Shown here piece by piece: positions 53,496-62,385 of a DNA stretch of 64,000 nucleotides. The notes beneath the pieces are model-generated. The model was not told the DNA's origin. It ran no database searches and saw only the letters and a program-made list of their open reading frames with translations. Position 1 is the first letter of the stretch. Each line of letters opens with the position of its first letter. Origin of the DNA: an uncultured Alphaproteobacteria bacterium (GTDB lineage: Bacteria > Pseudomonadota > Alphaproteobacteria > RF32 > CAG-239); assembly GCA_934254585.1 (NCBI GenBank), contig CAKQLF010000004.1:1-64000 (forward strand), written 5' to 3'. The position numbers were made by a program, and so were the translations under genes.

Positions 53496-55145
53496 TTAGC
53501 GCATTCTAGATTCCGGAGACAACGGAGACTCTAAAACAACCGGTGTTAACATAATAACCAAAATTGTACGGTCTTTTTCCGCGCTTTGTGAGCCACCGAG
53601 CAAGGTATTGGTCGGAGAACCTACACCTTTTTTATCGGAAGTGTCTTCAACGCGCTCATAGCCGGCCAAAATCAAGGTTTCGCCTGATTTCATAGCCACT
53701 TCTTGAGTAAAGCCGCGGGTTTCAACAACCGGATTCTGAATAAACTGCTTATCACCGCCGCTACTGCTGCTAGAACTGTCATCGCCTTCTTCACTGCTGC
53801 TGTCACTGCTGTCGGAATCACCGCTTCCGTCAATATTGATAGAATCGAGTGAAAGCAAATCAGACAATGTCAGGTTGAAAAACATCAAAATACGGCCGTG
53901 GTCCAAAATACGAGGCAACACGCTCATAGTGAAACCTGTTTCAATTTCTTCGGTATCAACAGAAATATCGTATGTATTAGAATCGCCACTGTTTGTTTTA
54001 GTGATTTCTGAAATATATTTCTGCGTTTTCACCACCTGAATCGGAGCCGGTTTGTTGTTCATTGTTGTAACCGTACCGCTGGTCACAAGGTTGGTGTGTC
54101 CTTCTTGTGACAAAGCTTGCATAGCGGCGTCAACACTCCAACGATTGGCACTGATACCCATAGTCAAATCTGACAGCGGGTTGTCAATACTGGCCGTGGT
54201 GTGACCATTAATAGGTTTAATCGAGCCGCGTCCCGATTTATTAAAGGTTGCCGCTAAATCCAAGCTATATTTGTCAGCGTTGGAAATATTAACCTGAATA
54301 ACTTTCACGCTGATAGCCACTTGTTTTGAAACACGTTGGTTTTGTTCATTAACATATTTAGCCACACGTTTAATATCAGTCGGGGTTGCCGTCAAAGTAA
54401 TTGTACCTGCACCTTTATCCATTACCAAGTTTGAATCTGAGGTAATCATAGAGCTGATAGTGCTTTGAATGTTGCCCCACATATCCATACCATCGACGGA
54501 GCTGCTTTGCGAAATGCTGGCCGAACCGCCTGAACCGCCTACAGAAACGCTTAATGACGGGTTTGTCGGCAAAGAATATAATACAAATGTTTTGGTAATA
54601 TATTTATAGAAATAGATTTCATTTTTTTCATATTTCCACCAAATTCCGAAACGATTTGAAACTTCATCAAGTAAGCCGCTGATAGGACCTTTGTAGTTGA
54701 CAATCATTTTAGTGGAATCTGTCCATTGCGCACCGATATCCTTCATAGACGGTTGGTTGCTGTCAGCATTTGCAATTGCATTTTCTTCCAATTCCGGAGC
54801 ATAGCGAACTGACAGCGAAGTAATTTTATTAATCATACTGCCGATTTCATAAAGAGTAATCGGGCGGTTACTGATTAGAGTGATACCATCTTTAGTTTCC
54901 AGATAAGCCGGAACCGGTTGGCCTTCAAATTCCACATTACTGGTATCGCCGAGCCAAATATCATTTTTCACACGAACAACATCGTCGGGAATAGGGTCGC
55001 CCGGAACAGCTGCTTTTTGCTTCAAATCAAGCGCGTTTTCGGTTTGACGAGCCATACTTTCGTCCATTTCCGGAGAAACGGAACAAGCGACGGTTACGCC
55101 TAAAACACCGATAACAGCAAGTTTAACCAAATTAGTCATACGCAT
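53496..55145 (-). CDS. pilN: PilN-type lipoprotein secretin
   Basis: Outer-membrane channel of the pilus system, 549 residues. A lipoprotein signal with the lipidated cysteine in GVTVACSVSP opens the protein. Small ring domains (about 80-260), including AKYVNEQNQRVSKQVAISVKV, precede the secretin domain. The latter carries ANRWSVDAAMQALSQEGHTNLV, TVTTMNNKPAPIQVVKTQKYI and the closing VAMKSGETLILAGYER. A Ser/Asp-rich insertion (about residues 425-455) interrupts the barrel region. The start at 55145 is decided by GGAGG seven bases upstream and lies within the end of the pilL-like gene. Confidence 0.9.
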   Translation of the reverse strand: MRMTNLVKLAVIGVLGVTVACSVSPEMDESMARQTENALDLKQKAAVPGDPIPDDVVRVKNDIWLGDTSNVEFEGQPVPAYLETKDGITLISNRPITLYEIGSMINKITSLSVRYAPELEENAIANADSNQPSMKDIGAQWTDSTKMIVNYKGPISGLLDEVSNRFGIWWKYEKNEIYFYKYITKTFVLYSLPTNPSLSVSVGGSGGSASISQSSSVDGMDMWGNIQSTISSMITSDSNLVMDKGAGTITLTATPTDIKRVAKYVNEQNQRVSKQVAISVKVIQVNISNADKYSLDLAATFNKSGRGSIKPINGHTTASIDNPLSDLTMGISANRWSVDAAMQALSQEGHTNLVTSGTVTTMNNKPAPIQVVKTQKYISEITKTNSGDSNTYDISVDTEEIETGFTMSVLPRILDHGRILMFFNLTLSDLLSLDSINIDGSGDSDSSDSSSEEGDDSSSSSSGGDKQFIQNPVVETRGFTQEVAMKSGETLILAGYERVEDTSDKKGVGSPTNTLLGGSQSAEKDRTILVIMLTPVVLESPLSPESRMR

Positions 55146-55920
55146 TTTCGTCCTCCATTGTTTCAATTACCAAAACGCGGTTACCTTTATAGAATGTGGC
55201 TACCGGAGCCGGCCGCGCGCGAGCAAAAGCTCTTACCAAAGCTGAAGCCACGTCGGCAAAATTGCCTCTGAACATTGCGCCGGCATTCAAAGTGTAGTTG
55301 CGGTTAGTTTTCCAAATCAAACGCCAACCGGATTCTTCACTCCAAGTTGTTAAAAGTTGTTTCAAACTCTGACCTTCTTCCGCCAACCAATCCTTATTTT
55401 TATCTTCTTCTTCAGCGTCATTGTTTGCCTCAGAATCGGTTGCGGCGTTATTCGAGTTGGATTGAGCGTTTACACTCGGAGCCTGATTTCCGTTTTGAGT
55501 ATATGTTTGTTGCATAGCGGCGGCGTTATTGCCTTCGCGTTCCATAATTTCAGCCTCATAATCAACTACTTCATCGTCAATGCTTGGCGGAACAGCGGCG
55601 GAAATGTTGTTTCCGGCACCGGCCTGCGTAATACGATGATCTCTTGGTGTACGCTCACCATATTTGCGAAAATCGGCTTGCGTTCTGGTATAATTAATAT
55701 TTTCGGCGGGTTCTGTTCCGTCTTCGCACACGCTGAAACCGTCCGGAGTTTCGGTGCAAACTTCGCGATATTCTTGTTCACTGGTGCAGATACCGTTTTC
55801 ACATTCTTCTTCCATATAGCTTTTATCGCTTACGCAGCCGCACAGAACAAAAATGGATAGGCATAAACTTAAAAAACTAAGTTTATTGGTTATCACGTTT
55901 TTTTCAAAATTGCATATCAT
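55132..55920 (-). CDS. PilL/TcpQ-like lipoprotein
   Basis: 262-residue exported lipoprotein, with a lipobox ending FVLCGCVSDK. Several cysteines lie in the next 50 residues (CENGICTSEQEYREVC), followed by an Asn/Ala/Glu-rich linker. The C-terminal domain (about 175-255) is of the TcpQ/PilL type: DWLAEEGQSLKQLLTTWSEE, then FRGNFADVASALVRAF and NRVLVIE. Such domains bind or assist the secretin encoded next to them, PilN here. It overlaps pilN by 14 bases. Confidence 0.82.
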   Translation of the reverse strand: MICNFEKNVITNKLSFLSLCLSIFVLCGCVSDKSYMEEECENGICTSEQEYREVCTETPDGFSVCEDGTEPAENINYTRTQADFRKYGERTPRDHRITQAGAGNNISAAVPPSIDDEVVDYEAEIMEREGNNAAAMQQTYTQNGNQAPSVNAQSNSNNAATDSEANNDAEEEDKNKDWLAEEGQSLKQLLTTWSEESGWRLIWKTNRNYTLNAGAMFRGNFADVASALVRAFARARPAPVATFYKGNRVLVIETMEDENAYD

Positions 55921-55966
55921 CGTATTTTCCTATAATACAAGTTGTTATCAAAATAGCAAGCAGAAG

Positions 55967-57619
55967 TCAGTACCACGGGTTGTAGGCATCCTTACGCACT
56001 TTAGCGGCGTCTTCTTCACTAGCGTATCTTACATTCCTAATAATAAATGAGTTTGGCTCTCTATCGGTAAAAATTATGTTAATTTTGTTATAATCAACAC
56101 CATTATTTATCAATATTGAGTACAAAAGGTTCAGGCGTTTTTGCTGCAGTTCATACGAACCGGAGCCGTCAATGCGAATTTCCACAAAAACATCTTCGTT
56201 TTTAACGGAATTATCTGAAAACGCCTTCAGCCACTCCAAAGTCTGGCCGGAAATCTCGGCGCGGTTAGGCTGAAAAGACAGTTTCAGTTCTGACGGAGCA
56301 ATATTGCTGTTGTCTTTAGCTCCTAACCCCAACAAGCGTCCGAAAGCCGAACCGGATTTTTCCTTGTCGGCAGAATTTTCACCCGAAACATTGCCGTCGT
56401 TTTTATTTTTTGTGCCGGAGCTGGAAAACCACGCGGCAATACTGTCAGTAAGACTGGAAGTGCTGGGCTCATTGGTCTTGTTTTCCGGCTCTAAAGATTT
56501 TTCGGGCACCGGAGTCACCGATGGAGCCGGAGCCGCGGTGGTTGAAGGTTTTTCGCTTTTGGCATCTAAAACGCCTTCTTTCTTCAGTTTTTCGCTCAGC
56601 TTTTTATTTTCTTCCGAATAAGACAGTTGCGGAGTTAAATTTTCATCGTTGGCAATATCAGCCGGAATCGGAATCAAAATGTTTTTCATCATTTTGTAGG
56701 CCACTTTGGTTTCATTGTCGGATTTTGCCGCCGTTTGTTTTTCCTTATCCAAAGCAGAGATGTCTTCTTGGGTTGATTTTAGCTCTTCTATTTTGTTTTT
56801 AGTGATATAAGCATTGCCGACGGTAGCCACTTCCCACGGATTTTGATAAGGTTCTTCTTTTTTGGCTTCTGAATTTTCCGTTGTTTCCGTTTTGTCTGAA
56901 CTTGTTTCGGCAATTTTATCGGCAGTGCCCAAATTCTGAATTTTCACATTATCGGAAGCCAGAGCCACTTGGCTGTTGTCGGCTTCGGTTGAAACAGTGA
57001 CATCGTTTTTAGGCCGACTGAAATTATGCACTAACGGAATCATAAAAGGCTTGGCCTCTGCTGCATCGGCAATTTGCAGTTCTTCTTCATCTGCCGTGGC
57101 AATATCCAATTCTTGATTATCTTTATTTATATCTGCGTCAGCCGATTGCTCAATTTTTGGTGAGGTAGAAGAATTTGCCTCAGCTGACGAAAAAATTTTA
57201 TCGTCCGGAATTGTTTCATCGTCATCATCAGGAGCATACAAAACCTCATCAGCCGTTGTCGGAGTTTCTGCTAAAGTTTCGGCTGTTTCGGCTTCTTTCA
57301 CCGAAACAGGCAAGGTTGTTGCGGCAATTTTTTCTTCCGGAGCAAAATCTTTTGTCGAGTTTTCGGCGGTTTGTGTGACGTTAATAATCGGTTCTTCCGA
57401 ACTTTTTTGATTTAGACGTTCAAACTTTTCGACAATCGGGTTATTTTCTTCCGATCCGGCAAACAAATCAATGTCTTTGGTTTCTAAGGCGGTTGCAGAA
57501 ATATCCTGAGGCCGAGGCTCAGATTTTTCCGCAAGCAAATAAGCCTTAGTCGCGCCCCATACCGCTGCTAAGGAAAACAGAAAGCTGCCTATAAAACATT
57601 TCCAACCAAATCTTGGCAT
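55967..57619 (-). CDS. Membrane-anchored protein with OmpA-like C-terminal domain
   Basis: 550 residues: an N-terminal helix (about 9-29), then about 380 residues of Ala/Glu/Thr/Ser-rich, probably disordered linker, and a C-terminal domain (about 445-530). That domain resembles OmpA/MotB peptidoglycan-binding folds: LKLSFQPNRAEISGQTLEWL, then IRIDGSGSYELQQKRLNLLY. It is first in the minus-strand pil arm, 46 bases before the PilL-like gene. A linker long enough to cross the periplasm suggests it anchors the machine to the cell wall. R64 has no obvious equivalent. The similarity is weak, so the OmpA call is tentative. Confidence 0.6.
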   Translation of the reverse strand: MPRFGWKCFIGSFLFSLAAVWGATKAYLLAEKSEPRPQDISATALETKDIDLFAGSEENNPIVEKFERLNQKSSEEPIINVTQTAENSTKDFAPEEKIAATTLPVSVKEAETAETLAETPTTADEVLYAPDDDDETIPDDKIFSSAEANSSTSPKIEQSADADINKDNQELDIATADEEELQIADAAEAKPFMIPLVHNFSRPKNDVTVSTEADNSQVALASDNVKIQNLGTADKIAETSSDKTETTENSEAKKEEPYQNPWEVATVGNAYITKNKIEELKSTQEDISALDKEKQTAAKSDNETKVAYKMMKNILIPIPADIANDENLTPQLSYSEENKKLSEKLKKEGVLDAKSEKPSTTAAPAPSVTPVPEKSLEPENKTNEPSTSSLTDSIAAWFSSSGTKNKNDGNVSGENSADKEKSGSAFGRLLGLGAKDNSNIAPSELKLSFQPNRAEISGQTLEWLKAFSDNSVKNEDVFVEIRIDGSGSYELQQKRLNLLYSILINNGVDYNKINIIFTDREPNSFIIRNVRYASEEDAAKVRKDAYNPWY

Positions 57620-57943
57620 TTTTAAACCCTTAAATGCAGGTGTAGATGTGCGATTTTCGCGCGCAAGACACCCGTCTTTGGTTCAAGATACATCTAATAA
57701 TGTTAAAATAGAGTTAATGGCTGAAAACAAAGTGTTGGAAGCGTAAAAACTAAAAATTATCAAATTATTTACCATTTTGTGCTAAAAAAGCCGTGTGTAA
57801 CAATTTATAGTAATGTGAATTTTTTATGACAGCTTAAATTATGTCCCAAAATCAAGGTGTTGCATAATTATAAAAAGACTGGAAGTTTTGAAAAAAATGC
57901 GTTAATATATAATTGTATGAAATTCGACTTAAGGAGAACTAAA
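57620..57943. promoter_or_regulatory. divergent promoter region between pil and virB arms
   Basis: 324 non-coding bases between the OmpA-like gene (minus) and the first VirB2-like gene (plus). A possible plus-strand promoter is TTTTGA at 57886-57891 and TATAAT at 57908-57913 (16-base spacer), 30 bases before the start codon. Several other A/T-rich -10-like sequences are present. A GCGATTTTCGCGCGC cluster (about 57650-57665) could be an operator, but nothing proves it. No RNA gene or repeat is evident. Confidence 0.45.
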
Positions 57944-58318
57944 ATGAAATTTTTGAAATCAAATATCCTGAGCATTTTGTCAATGACATTTATTTTCTCA
58001 GTGGCAATGTTGGGTGATGCTTCGGCTGAAACCGTGTTTGGTACGGCTGCCGGTAAACTGGTTGACTTGTTTAGAAACGCCAAAATGGTGGTGTTCGTTA
58101 TTGGTGGTTTCGGTTTGGTGGCTTTAGCCTTCCAAGCTATTTTCGGTAAGATTAAATGGGCGTGGTTTGCCGCTTTGGCTTTTGGTTTGGCTGTTGTTGC
58201 CGCTGCCGGTGCTGTTGTGAACTACGCTGCCAATACAACAGGCGCAGCTGGTAATAAGTTTGGTGATACATTGGGCAATGGTTCCCAAACTATTCAGGAT
58301 AATAACTATAGCTACTAA
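57944..58318 (+). CDS. virB2: VirB2/TrbC-like pilin subunit, paralogue 1
   Basis: 124-residue protein with a signal peptide (about 1-28, ending ASAE), two hydrophobic helices (about 46-64 and 70-90) and a polar Gly/Asn-rich tail. This is the layout of VirB2 proteins, which polymerise into the T4SS pilus. The inter-helix motif FGKIKWAWFA recurs in altered form in the next two genes. AAGGAGAA at five bases from the ATG is the strongest ribosome binding site in this arm. An intercistronic hairpin follows. Confidence 0.8.
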   Translation: MKFLKSNILSILSMTFIFSVAMLGDASAETVFGTAAGKLVDLFRNAKMVVFVIGGFGLVALAFQAIFGKIKWAWFAALAFGLAVVAAAGAVVNYAANTTGAAGNKFGDTLGNGSQTIQDNNYSY

Positions 58319-58327
58319 TCCATCAGT

Positions 58328-58365
58328 TTTTCGGCGGAGAGTTCACAAGGGCTCTCCACCGAAAA
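58328..58365 (+). promoter_or_regulatory. intercistronic stem-loop between virB2 paralogues
   Basis: TTTTCGG-c-GGAGAG (58328-58341) pairs with CTCTCC-a-CCGAAAA (58352-58365), 13 pairs with one mismatch and a loop of about 10 bases. No T run follows, so it looks more like an mRNA-stabilising or processing hairpin than a full terminator. Confidence 0.65.
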
Positions 58366-58395
58366 TTATGACTTTATTATTTAAGGAGAACAACG

Positions 58396-58719
58396 ATGTT
58401 TATTAAAATAAAGAACTTTTTATGGCAGAACAAATACACTTTGGGTTTGTTCTTTTCTCTATTTTTATACACACCGGAAGCCGCCGCCGTATTTGAAAGT
58501 CTGAATAAAGCGGGAAAAACGATTTTCAGCGGGTTGAACAAACTGATTGCTCCGGCGGCGACCATTGGTATTGCTTGTTGTTGTATTGCCGGAATGTTCG
58601 GCAGTTTTAATTGGAAGTGGTTTGCGGCGATTTGCATCGGTATTTTTGTTATGTCGTTGGCGGCGGCCGGATTGATTGAAAGCGGAATAGAAAATGCCGA
58701 TCTTGGCGGAGTAGAATAA
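58396..58719 (+). CDS. VirB2/TrbC-like protein, paralogue 2
   Basis: 107 residues: a signal sequence (about 1-30, ending PEAAAV) and two helices (about 52-70 and 74-92) around FGSFNWKWFAAICIG, parallel to FGKIKWAWFA of the preceding gene. A CCC triplet lies in the first helix. Preceded by AAGGAGAACAACG. Tandem copies point to duplication, but divergence is high. Confidence 0.72.
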   Translation: MFIKIKNFLWQNKYTLGLFFSLFLYTPEAAAVFESLNKAGKTIFSGLNKLIAPAATIGIACCCIAGMFGSFNWKWFAAICIGIFVMSLAAAGLIESGIENADLGGVE

Positions 58720-58729
58720 GGAGAAGGCA

Positions 58730-59137
58730 ATGTTTTGTGTTAACGTTAATAAATTACCATCGCTTTTTTTGTTGGTTTTCGCCTTGTTGCTGACCTCGAC
58801 GGTTGATTGTTCTGCTGATGTTTTTGATCGGCTGTCTAAATTGGGAGATAGCTTGGGTACCGGATTGGCTAAAAGCGGCTATTATATTGCCGGTCTTGGC
58901 TTGATTGCTTTTTCCATAGCGGCCATATTTGGTAAAATTAGTTGGAAAACCTTGGCCTATATTATGTTGAGCACCTTTATTTTGACAGCGTTGCTTAGTA
59001 AAGTTATTTATAATTCATTGCAAGTAAACGGCAATTTTTATGCGTTGGGCGAGGTAAAGTTTAACGGGCTTTCAGGTAATGGTTCCGCAGGCGGCGATGC
59101 CGCGTCTGTTCCAGTTAAAAAATCTCAAGAAAAATAA
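58730..59137 (+). CDS. VirB2/TrbC-like protein, paralogue 3
   Basis: 135 residues with a signal sequence (about 1-29, ending DCSAD), two helices around IFGKISWKTLAYIM (about residues 62-80), and a Gly/Ser/Ala-rich C-terminal tail of about 40 residues. It shares the FGKIxW motif with paralogue 1. An AAGGAG site lies six bases before the ATG, and it begins 10 bases after paralogue 2. Whether all three form one mixed pilus is unknown. Confidence 0.7.
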   Translation: MFCVNVNKLPSLFLLVFALLLTSTVDCSADVFDRLSKLGDSLGTGLAKSGYYIAGLGLIAFSIAAIFGKISWKTLAYIMLSTFILTALLSKVIYNSLQVNGNFYALGEVKFNGLSGNGSAGGDAASVPVKKSQEK

Positions 59138-59153
59138 CTGAGGAATAGCACTG

Positions 59154-59594
59154 ATGAAATTATTGTTGGCAGTTTTATTTTTTGTTTGTATGCTTCCTTT
59201 CACAGCGGAAGCATACATTGAAGAAAACTCGCCAAATGATGCTTCGGCAACCGCCGGTGAACAAAACTCAAATCTCTATCGTTTAAATGCCACTTCTGCT
59301 TTGCGAATAAAAAAATTACAAAAAATAGATGAAACTCTGGCTAAAAATCCCAAGATGAATATTAGAGATTCCTCTGAATTGGAAGAAATTTTAAGTGATA
59401 AAAAACAAGTTGATTTAGATGCTAAAAATCGCTTGGAAGAGCAATATAAAGAAACAATAGTCAAAACCAAAAATAAAAATGCTTTGATTGTGTCAAATTC
59501 GGAACAGTATGAACAGTTCAAAAAACTCGGCGTCAACTCTGTGCGCGACACGCAAGCAATTAGTGACATAAAACAAAAATTAAGGAGGAGATAA
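59154..59594 (+). CDS. Exported helical protein, unknown, in the virB arm
   Basis: 146 residues: signal peptide (1-19, ending TAEAYIE), then a charged, helical, probably coiled-coil region (LRIKKLQKIDETL, LEEQYKETIVKTKNK). No cysteines after the signal. Its last base is the first base of the virB3 start (TAATG). The place between virB2 and virB3 suggests a periplasmic T4SS accessory. No family recognised. Confidence 0.65.
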   Translation: MKLLLAVLFFVCMLPFTAEAYIEENSPNDASATAGEQNSNLYRLNATSALRIKKLQKIDETLAKNPKMNIRDSSELEEILSDKKQVDLDAKNRLEEQYKETIVKTKNKNALIVSNSEQYEQFKKLGVNSVRDTQAISDIKQKLRRR

Positions 59595-59884
59595 TGCGGG
59601 AAGAAATATTAAAAGCCGTGGCTCAACCACCAAAATTTTTGTTCGCGCCTATGGTGCCGGCTATCATAAATTTAGGAATTCAATTTCCGATGCTGTTTAT
59701 GGGAATTGGTGTTGCCGATGCTAACCCTTTGATTTTTATTTTGAGTATTTTGGCGGCGCACGCGGCGTTGGTGGTGGCGGGCATTCGTGAACCTCATCTT
59801 TCAACAATGATGCAAGCCTATGGACAGAGCAATAAAGTAAGTTCTAATTTATATGCGGTAGAAGGGAACAAATTTGAGCCATGA
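59594..59884 (+). CDS. virB3: VirB3-like inner-membrane protein
   Basis: 96 residues. The N-terminal segment AQPPKFLFAPMVPAIINLG is typical of VirB3, followed by two membrane helices (about 23-41 and 45-63) and a cytoplasmic tail with REPHLSTMMQ. VirB3 works with VirB4 at the inner membrane. It overlaps virB4 by four bases (ATGA). Confidence 0.85.
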   Translation: MREEILKAVAQPPKFLFAPMVPAIINLGIQFPMLFMGIGVADANPLIFILSILAAHAALVVAGIREPHLSTMMQAYGQSNKVSSNLYAVEGNKFEP

Positions 59885-62310
59885 ATAATTATGATTTTAC
59901 GAGTATTTTTGTTGAGGGGCTCAGCAATATTGAAGTTGTTGTCGCGATGATAGGTATTTTATCCGCGGCTTCGTTTGCGGTTTTATTATCCACAAAATTC
60001 GGCCGTTGGGTTTTGCCGCAGCCTCGGGAGTCCAGAGTTTCCGACTTTTTACCTTTTGCCAAATTAATGTCTGATGGGGTGACCATTCAGTGTAATAATA
60101 ATTCCTATGCGCGTGTTTTTAGGCTTGAAGGTGTCGATTTGGCTTCGGCAACCGGCGAAAAAGTATATTCAATGATGGAAGCCCGCAAATCGTGGATTGA
60201 TGATATGGCCAATATGCAAGTTGTTTGCCGTGTAATTACTATTCGCGAAAGAATTTCTCTGGAATCCGAAAAAAGAGACTTCCACAACAAACTGCTTGAA
60301 ACCGTTTCGCAGATTTGGTTTGATAATATGAACCGGATTTATAGCAATAAACACTATATAATTATGTCGGTTATTGACCGAAAAGACGCTTTGAAAGATT
60401 TGAATTACGCTTCGCAAAGTTTAATTTCTACCTTGGGTGAATATGGCGTAAGTCCAATGTATGAAACCGAAGAAAGCAAGGCCGTCGACAGTCCGTTTTA
60501 TGTTTTTTCGCGCTTGTGCAGTCCGATATCCAAGCCAGAGCCTAAAGTCCGCAATACTGAGGGCGCGCGTTTGTGTGAAATGCTGACTTCCGACCACATT
60601 CATTTCACCAAAGAAGAAGGCTTGATAAGATTCTTTTCCGGCGAAAAAGAACTGTATGAAATAGCTATGGGAATTCGCGTTAGCGGTGAAGCTATGGACG
60701 AAAGTATGATTTATTCCCTGAACGCTATTGACTGCGAATTGGTAATTCTGCACAATATTCGGCCGCTGTTCCGCTCTGAGGGACGTATGTTGCTCTTACA
60801 GCAACAGCGAATGGCTCGTGTTACCAGTTTTTCCGGCGGTGTTGTCGATCAATATAGTGAAGCTTTGGCGGCCATTGATGATAGTGATAACAATTATCAG
60901 TCTTTGTGTGAATATGCGATGACCATCATTGTTAAAGGTGAAAGCAAAGAAGAAATAAACTTCGGTGAATCGGAAGTGCAAAGAATTTGCCGTGCGTTTG
61001 GTGTGACTCCGGTGCGCGAGGGGTGGGTGACGCAAGCCGTATTTTTTACGCAATTCCCGACTTATGACACTTATCCCAGAACTTATCGCTATTTGTCACG
61101 GGTGATTGCTATGGCCATCACGCTTGATAAGCCCGCAGAAGGCTTTGGTAAAAGCGACTGGGGACAAGGTGCTATCACCGTATTCCGCACAATGTCCGGT
61201 TCAGCCTATCGTTTTCAATTCCACGTTTCAAGCGAAGAATCTGCTGTGGCTCACTGCTGCATTATCGGTCCGACCGGACAAGGTAAAACCACGTTGCTGA
61301 CTTTTTTGGCCGGACAGGCAATGCGACACGGAGATTTGCGCGTGTTCTTCTTTGACAGACACTTGGGTGCCCAAATTTTTACTCGCGCTGTAAAAGGAGC
61401 GTATGTCGGCTTTGATGGTGATGAAAAAAATGTTTCGCTTAATCCGTTTGACTGTGCCAACACTCCGGAAAATCGTTCGTTTTTACGCCGTTGGTTGAAA
61501 TCTATTACGATGGTGGACGATGCTTTGGCCGAGCGTGAAGTTGCGCGCGCCATTACTACAGCTTTTGAATATTTGCGACCAGAAGAGCGTCTGTTGAAAA
61601 ATCTTTATAAAAGCTGTTTCTCTCCAACCGGAAATATGCGGCGCGAGCTGTTTCGTTGGGTGAACCCTGACCAATACGGCGCGATTTTCAACGGACAGGA
61701 CGATAGCTTGGATTTAAAAAGCCGCCGCTTTATGGCGTTTGACTTTACGCATATTTTTGAAGATGAAAACTTGGCTCCTGCCGTTATCAGTTACATTATG
61801 CACCGTATTCAATCCGAAACCGGCGAAACCGGTGTGCCGTCGCTTATTATGATTGATGAAACCGCGCCAATGTTGAAACACCCGATGTTCCGCGACTATT
61901 TCATTATCGGTTTGCAAGAAGGTCGTAAAAAACGTCAGGCATATCTGTGCGCTTTCCAACAGCCGAATATTGTGGATAAACTGGGCGTCGGTGAGGTTAT
62001 CCGCGGTCAATGTCAAACCGTTATCTTCTTCCGCAACCCGCAAGCTCAGCTTGAAGATTACGCCAACTGGAATTTGACGCAAAGTGAATTGGACTTTATT
62101 TTTGGTAAAACCTATCGTGATTTTCCATACGCCATTTTGTTGTCGCGTCCGGTAACCGGTGAATCGGTTATTCTTGATGTGAACTTGGGCGGTTTGGGTA
62201 AATATCTACGGGTTTACAACTCCGGCCGTAAGAACGTTCTTTTGGTGCAACAGCTGATAAAAGAATATGGCGAAGATGGATTTGTTACAAAATATTTAAA
62301 TATTGCCTAG
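59881..62310 (+). CDS. virB4: VirB4-type secretion ATPase
   Basis: 809-residue T4SS ATPase. A membrane helix (about 17-37) precedes the CagE/VirB4 N-terminal domain (about 60-400) and the ATPase. Walker A is IIGPTGQGKTTLL (461-473), Walker B is SLIMIDETAPML, and RVYNSGRKN comes near the end. VirB4 energises pilus and channel assembly and is the best diagnostic gene for a T4SS. The N-terminal helix is present in some subfamilies only. Confidence 0.93.
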   Translation: MNNYDFTSIFVEGLSNIEVVVAMIGILSAASFAVLLSTKFGRWVLPQPRESRVSDFLPFAKLMSDGVTIQCNNNSYARVFRLEGVDLASATGEKVYSMMEARKSWIDDMANMQVVCRVITIRERISLESEKRDFHNKLLETVSQIWFDNMNRIYSNKHYIIMSVIDRKDALKDLNYASQSLISTLGEYGVSPMYETEESKAVDSPFYVFSRLCSPISKPEPKVRNTEGARLCEMLTSDHIHFTKEEGLIRFFSGEKELYEIAMGIRVSGEAMDESMIYSLNAIDCELVILHNIRPLFRSEGRMLLLQQQRMARVTSFSGGVVDQYSEALAAIDDSDNNYQSLCEYAMTIIVKGESKEEINFGESEVQRICRAFGVTPVREGWVTQAVFFTQFPTYDTYPRTYRYLSRVIAMAITLDKPAEGFGKSDWGQGAITVFRTMSGSAYRFQFHVSSEESAVAHCCIIGPTGQGKTTLLTFLAGQAMRHGDLRVFFFDRHLGAQIFTRAVKGAYVGFDGDEKNVSLNPFDCANTPENRSFLRRWLKSITMVDDALAEREVARAITTAFEYLRPEERLLKNLYKSCFSPTGNMRRELFRWVNPDQYGAIFNGQDDSLDLKSRRFMAFDFTHIFEDENLAPAVISYIMHRIQSETGETGVPSLIMIDETAPMLKHPMFRDYFIIGLQEGRKKRQAYLCAFQQPNIVDKLGVGEVIRGQCQTVIFFRNPQAQLEDYANWNLTQSELDFIFGKTYRDFPYAILLSRPVTGESVILDVNLGGLGKYLRVYNSGRKNVLLVQQLIKEYGEDGFVTKYLNIA

Positions 62311-62325
62311 GTTTTTCAAAAAGTA

Positions 62326-62354
62326 TTCACTTTTAGCAAAAAATAAGGTACAAT
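62326..62354 (+). promoter_or_regulatory. possible promoter upstream of the VirB5-like gene
   Basis: TTCACT (62326-62331) and TACAAT (62349-62354) are separated by 17 bases and lie in the only gap of any size (75 bases) after virB4. They would allow separate expression of the downstream genes. Prediction from sequence alone. Confidence 0.35.
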
Positions 62355-62385
62355 TTAAGAAAATAAAGATTTTGAGGAGGCTATT

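Noticed and set aside
57650..57665. GC-rich cluster in the divergent pil/virB region as an operator
   Set aside because: Only a weak imperfect inverted repeat with no second copy, so it is mentioned but not called as a site.
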